This document shows, in pieces, positions 63,001-64,000 of a stretch of DNA of 64,000 nucleotides; position 1 is the first letter of the stretch; the number at the start of each line of letters is the position of its first letter. The stretch comes from Paratrimastix pyriformis. Lineage: Eukaryota; Preaxostyla; Paratrimastigidae. A model generated the notes under the pieces. That model ran no database searches. It was not told where the DNA came from and saw only the letters and a program-made list of their open reading frames with translations. The position numbers were made by a program, and so were the translations under genes. The DNA lies in the NCBI GenBank assembly GCA_027972325.1, contig JAPMOS010000054.1, positions 159,001 through 223,000 on the forward strand, read 5' to 3'.

Positions 63001-63999
63001 TCGGCCGCCCAGATGGTGGCCATCATCGACCAGGCCCTCAGGGGGGTCGCCCTGGCCCTCACCAACCCCACCCGGATCGCCACGGCCCCCGCCTTCCGCC
63101 GCTTCCAGCTCATGGCCGGCCTGGACCCCGTCCGCAGCCCTGACCCACCCCCGGCGCCCCGGCCCCGGGTTCGGACCCACCATCATCTTTTCTTTTGGCG
63201 CTGCTGCGGGTGCGGGTGCCGGTGTCGGTGTCGGTGTCGGTGCCGGTGCCGGTGCGAGCAGGCAGACCGGCCGAGCCCGCTGGACGCGAGCGTGGGGCAC
63301 TTCTTCACCAGCAGCCCGGCCTACGAGCGGATGGCGGCCGCCCTGCACGCCCATGTGGCGGCCTCCTACGAGCGCTGCCTGGCCCGCTGGCGGACCGACG
63401 CGGCCAGCCTGGTGGAGACCCTGCAGGGAGCCGCCAAGGGGTGGGACGTGGCCGAGTACTTCGGGCGGGAGTGCGTCGGGCCGGACGGGCGGCTGGTGCT
63501 GGACCGGATCGACCGGGACCTCGACCAGTGCGCCCGCTGGAGCCTGCAGGTCTCCAACCTGCCCCACCACCTGCGCTGCGGGCTGGTCTTCCTCCGGCTG
63601 GGGCCCCTCAAGGGCCGCCTGGGGGCCGTCCCCGCCCAGATGGCCGGCGACCTCAAGGGCTACCTGGCCCGGTACCACACCCAGCGGGTCGAGGCCATCC
63701 ACGGCCGCCTGGCAGCCCTGCGGGCGGAGCTCGCCCAGGAGCCCACCACCATGCAGGACTTCGCCGCCTACACGGGCAAGCAGCGCGCCGCCTCAGCCGT
63801 CTACGAGGCCGCTGCCACCGAGTCCACGTACCTGGGTGTCCGCCAGCACTGCCGTCTCCTGCTCCTCCTCATCTGCTCCTCTGCTGCCCCGCCTTTGCCG
63901 GCTTGGACGGGTGTGTTGATGCTGTGAGCTCCCCCTCCCCCGGGCGGGACTGCAGGAGCTGGGCCGCCTCCTGGTCGGGAAGAAGGTCGAGTTCACGGG
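57021..63999 (+). CDS. Second dynein heavy chain, N-terminal tail (C-terminus outside window)
   Basis: The gene starts at about 57021 (MSLDPRLFVQSPQHLAAVQS), with an apparent early intron after GCGCAGCAG (about 57190-57238). A Pro/Ser/Ala-rich disordered leader of roughly 900 codons follows, including an Arg-Ser tract at about 59850-59960. Dynein-tail sequence begins with FALEQTEQVLLQRRLLELCE and is spliced to FIPLEQFIRESDLFGLISQL, then TAK+YFRQWRANVVAAKY, LTVAEFANHLATHRREARAI and LVQDIRTRLELLCDECIERA. Further on come RGYFVVDVTLDEASQPVLNP and CGLVFLRLGPLKGRLGAVP. These resemble the tails of DNAH6/DNAH12-type inner-arm dyneins. The motor domain would be off-window. Reading-frame links near 59850 and 61030 are unresolved, and the leader could be a separate gene. 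Confidence 0.7.
58246..58295. repeat. 8-bp ccgcccat repeat
   Basis: Six to seven copies of ccgcccat lie within the open Pro-rich leader of the second dynein gene. It may be translated (PIRPSAHP-like) or lie in an unrecognised intron. Confidence 0.85.
60131..60520 (+). repeat. Pyrimidine-only intron (CCTCTGCCC/CCCCTCACC)
   Basis: Nearly 390 bases of C and T with only scattered G and A form the intron between the MFFAVR exon and the FIPLEQFIR exon. Sub-repeats are cctctgcc (left half) and acccctc (60430-60475). Such strand-biased tracts can form triplex DNA. Confidence 0.88.
62753..62850 (+). repeat. 9-bp cgcccatca repeat
   Basis: About 11 copies of cgcccatca, two of them with cac for cgc, lie in the second dynein gene's intron between the VVWALREAA exon and the RGYFVVDV exon. 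Confidence 0.94.
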
Positions 64000-64000
64000 G

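Overview
The window is nuclear DNA of a flagellated protist. It carries two axonemal dynein heavy-chain genes, which implies a motile cilium. Genes are packed on both strands with promoters as short as about 100 bp, nearly all are split by many short introns, and most of the DNA is very GC-rich. No mobile element, tRNA, rRNA or CRISPR array was recognised. A free-living excavate or metamonad such as a Paratrimastix-like flagellate would fit, but the sequence alone does not prove a lineage.

Layout. (1) Bases 1-13543, minus: a giant midasin-like AAA+ ATPase (ribosome assembly type), running off the left edge. (2) 14229-38923, minus: a nearly 25-kb gene for an inner-arm dynein heavy chain clearly of the DNAH2 (I1/f dynein 1-beta) class, with about 48 introns. 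(3) 39027-42061, plus: an ankyrin-repeat protein with an Ala/Pro-rich tail. (4) About 42485-45678, plus: a 2-phosphoglycerate-kinase-like P-loop protein related to plant LPA1. (5) 45882-46608, plus: a small low-complexity protein of unknown function. (6) 47145-56881, minus: a very long ankyrin-repeat protein ending in a PH-like domain. (7) 57021-63999, plus: the N-terminal tail of a second dynein heavy chain behind a long disordered leader, running off the right edge.

Gene relations. Both dynein genes lie head-to-head with an ankyrin-repeat gene, separated by about 103 and 139 bp, so each pair probably shares a bidirectional promoter. Genes 5 and 6 converge. The midasin-like gene and the first exons of several other genes are less GC-rich than the rest.

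The most unusual signal is in the introns. About 37 of the 48 DNAH2 donor sites I could place begin GTCCG, 47 begin GTC, and none begins with the usual GTA or GTG. The same donor recurs in the other genes. Many introns also carry their own private short tandem repeat (3, 5, 7, 9, 12, 14, 16, 21 or 26 bp units), while the exons are clean.
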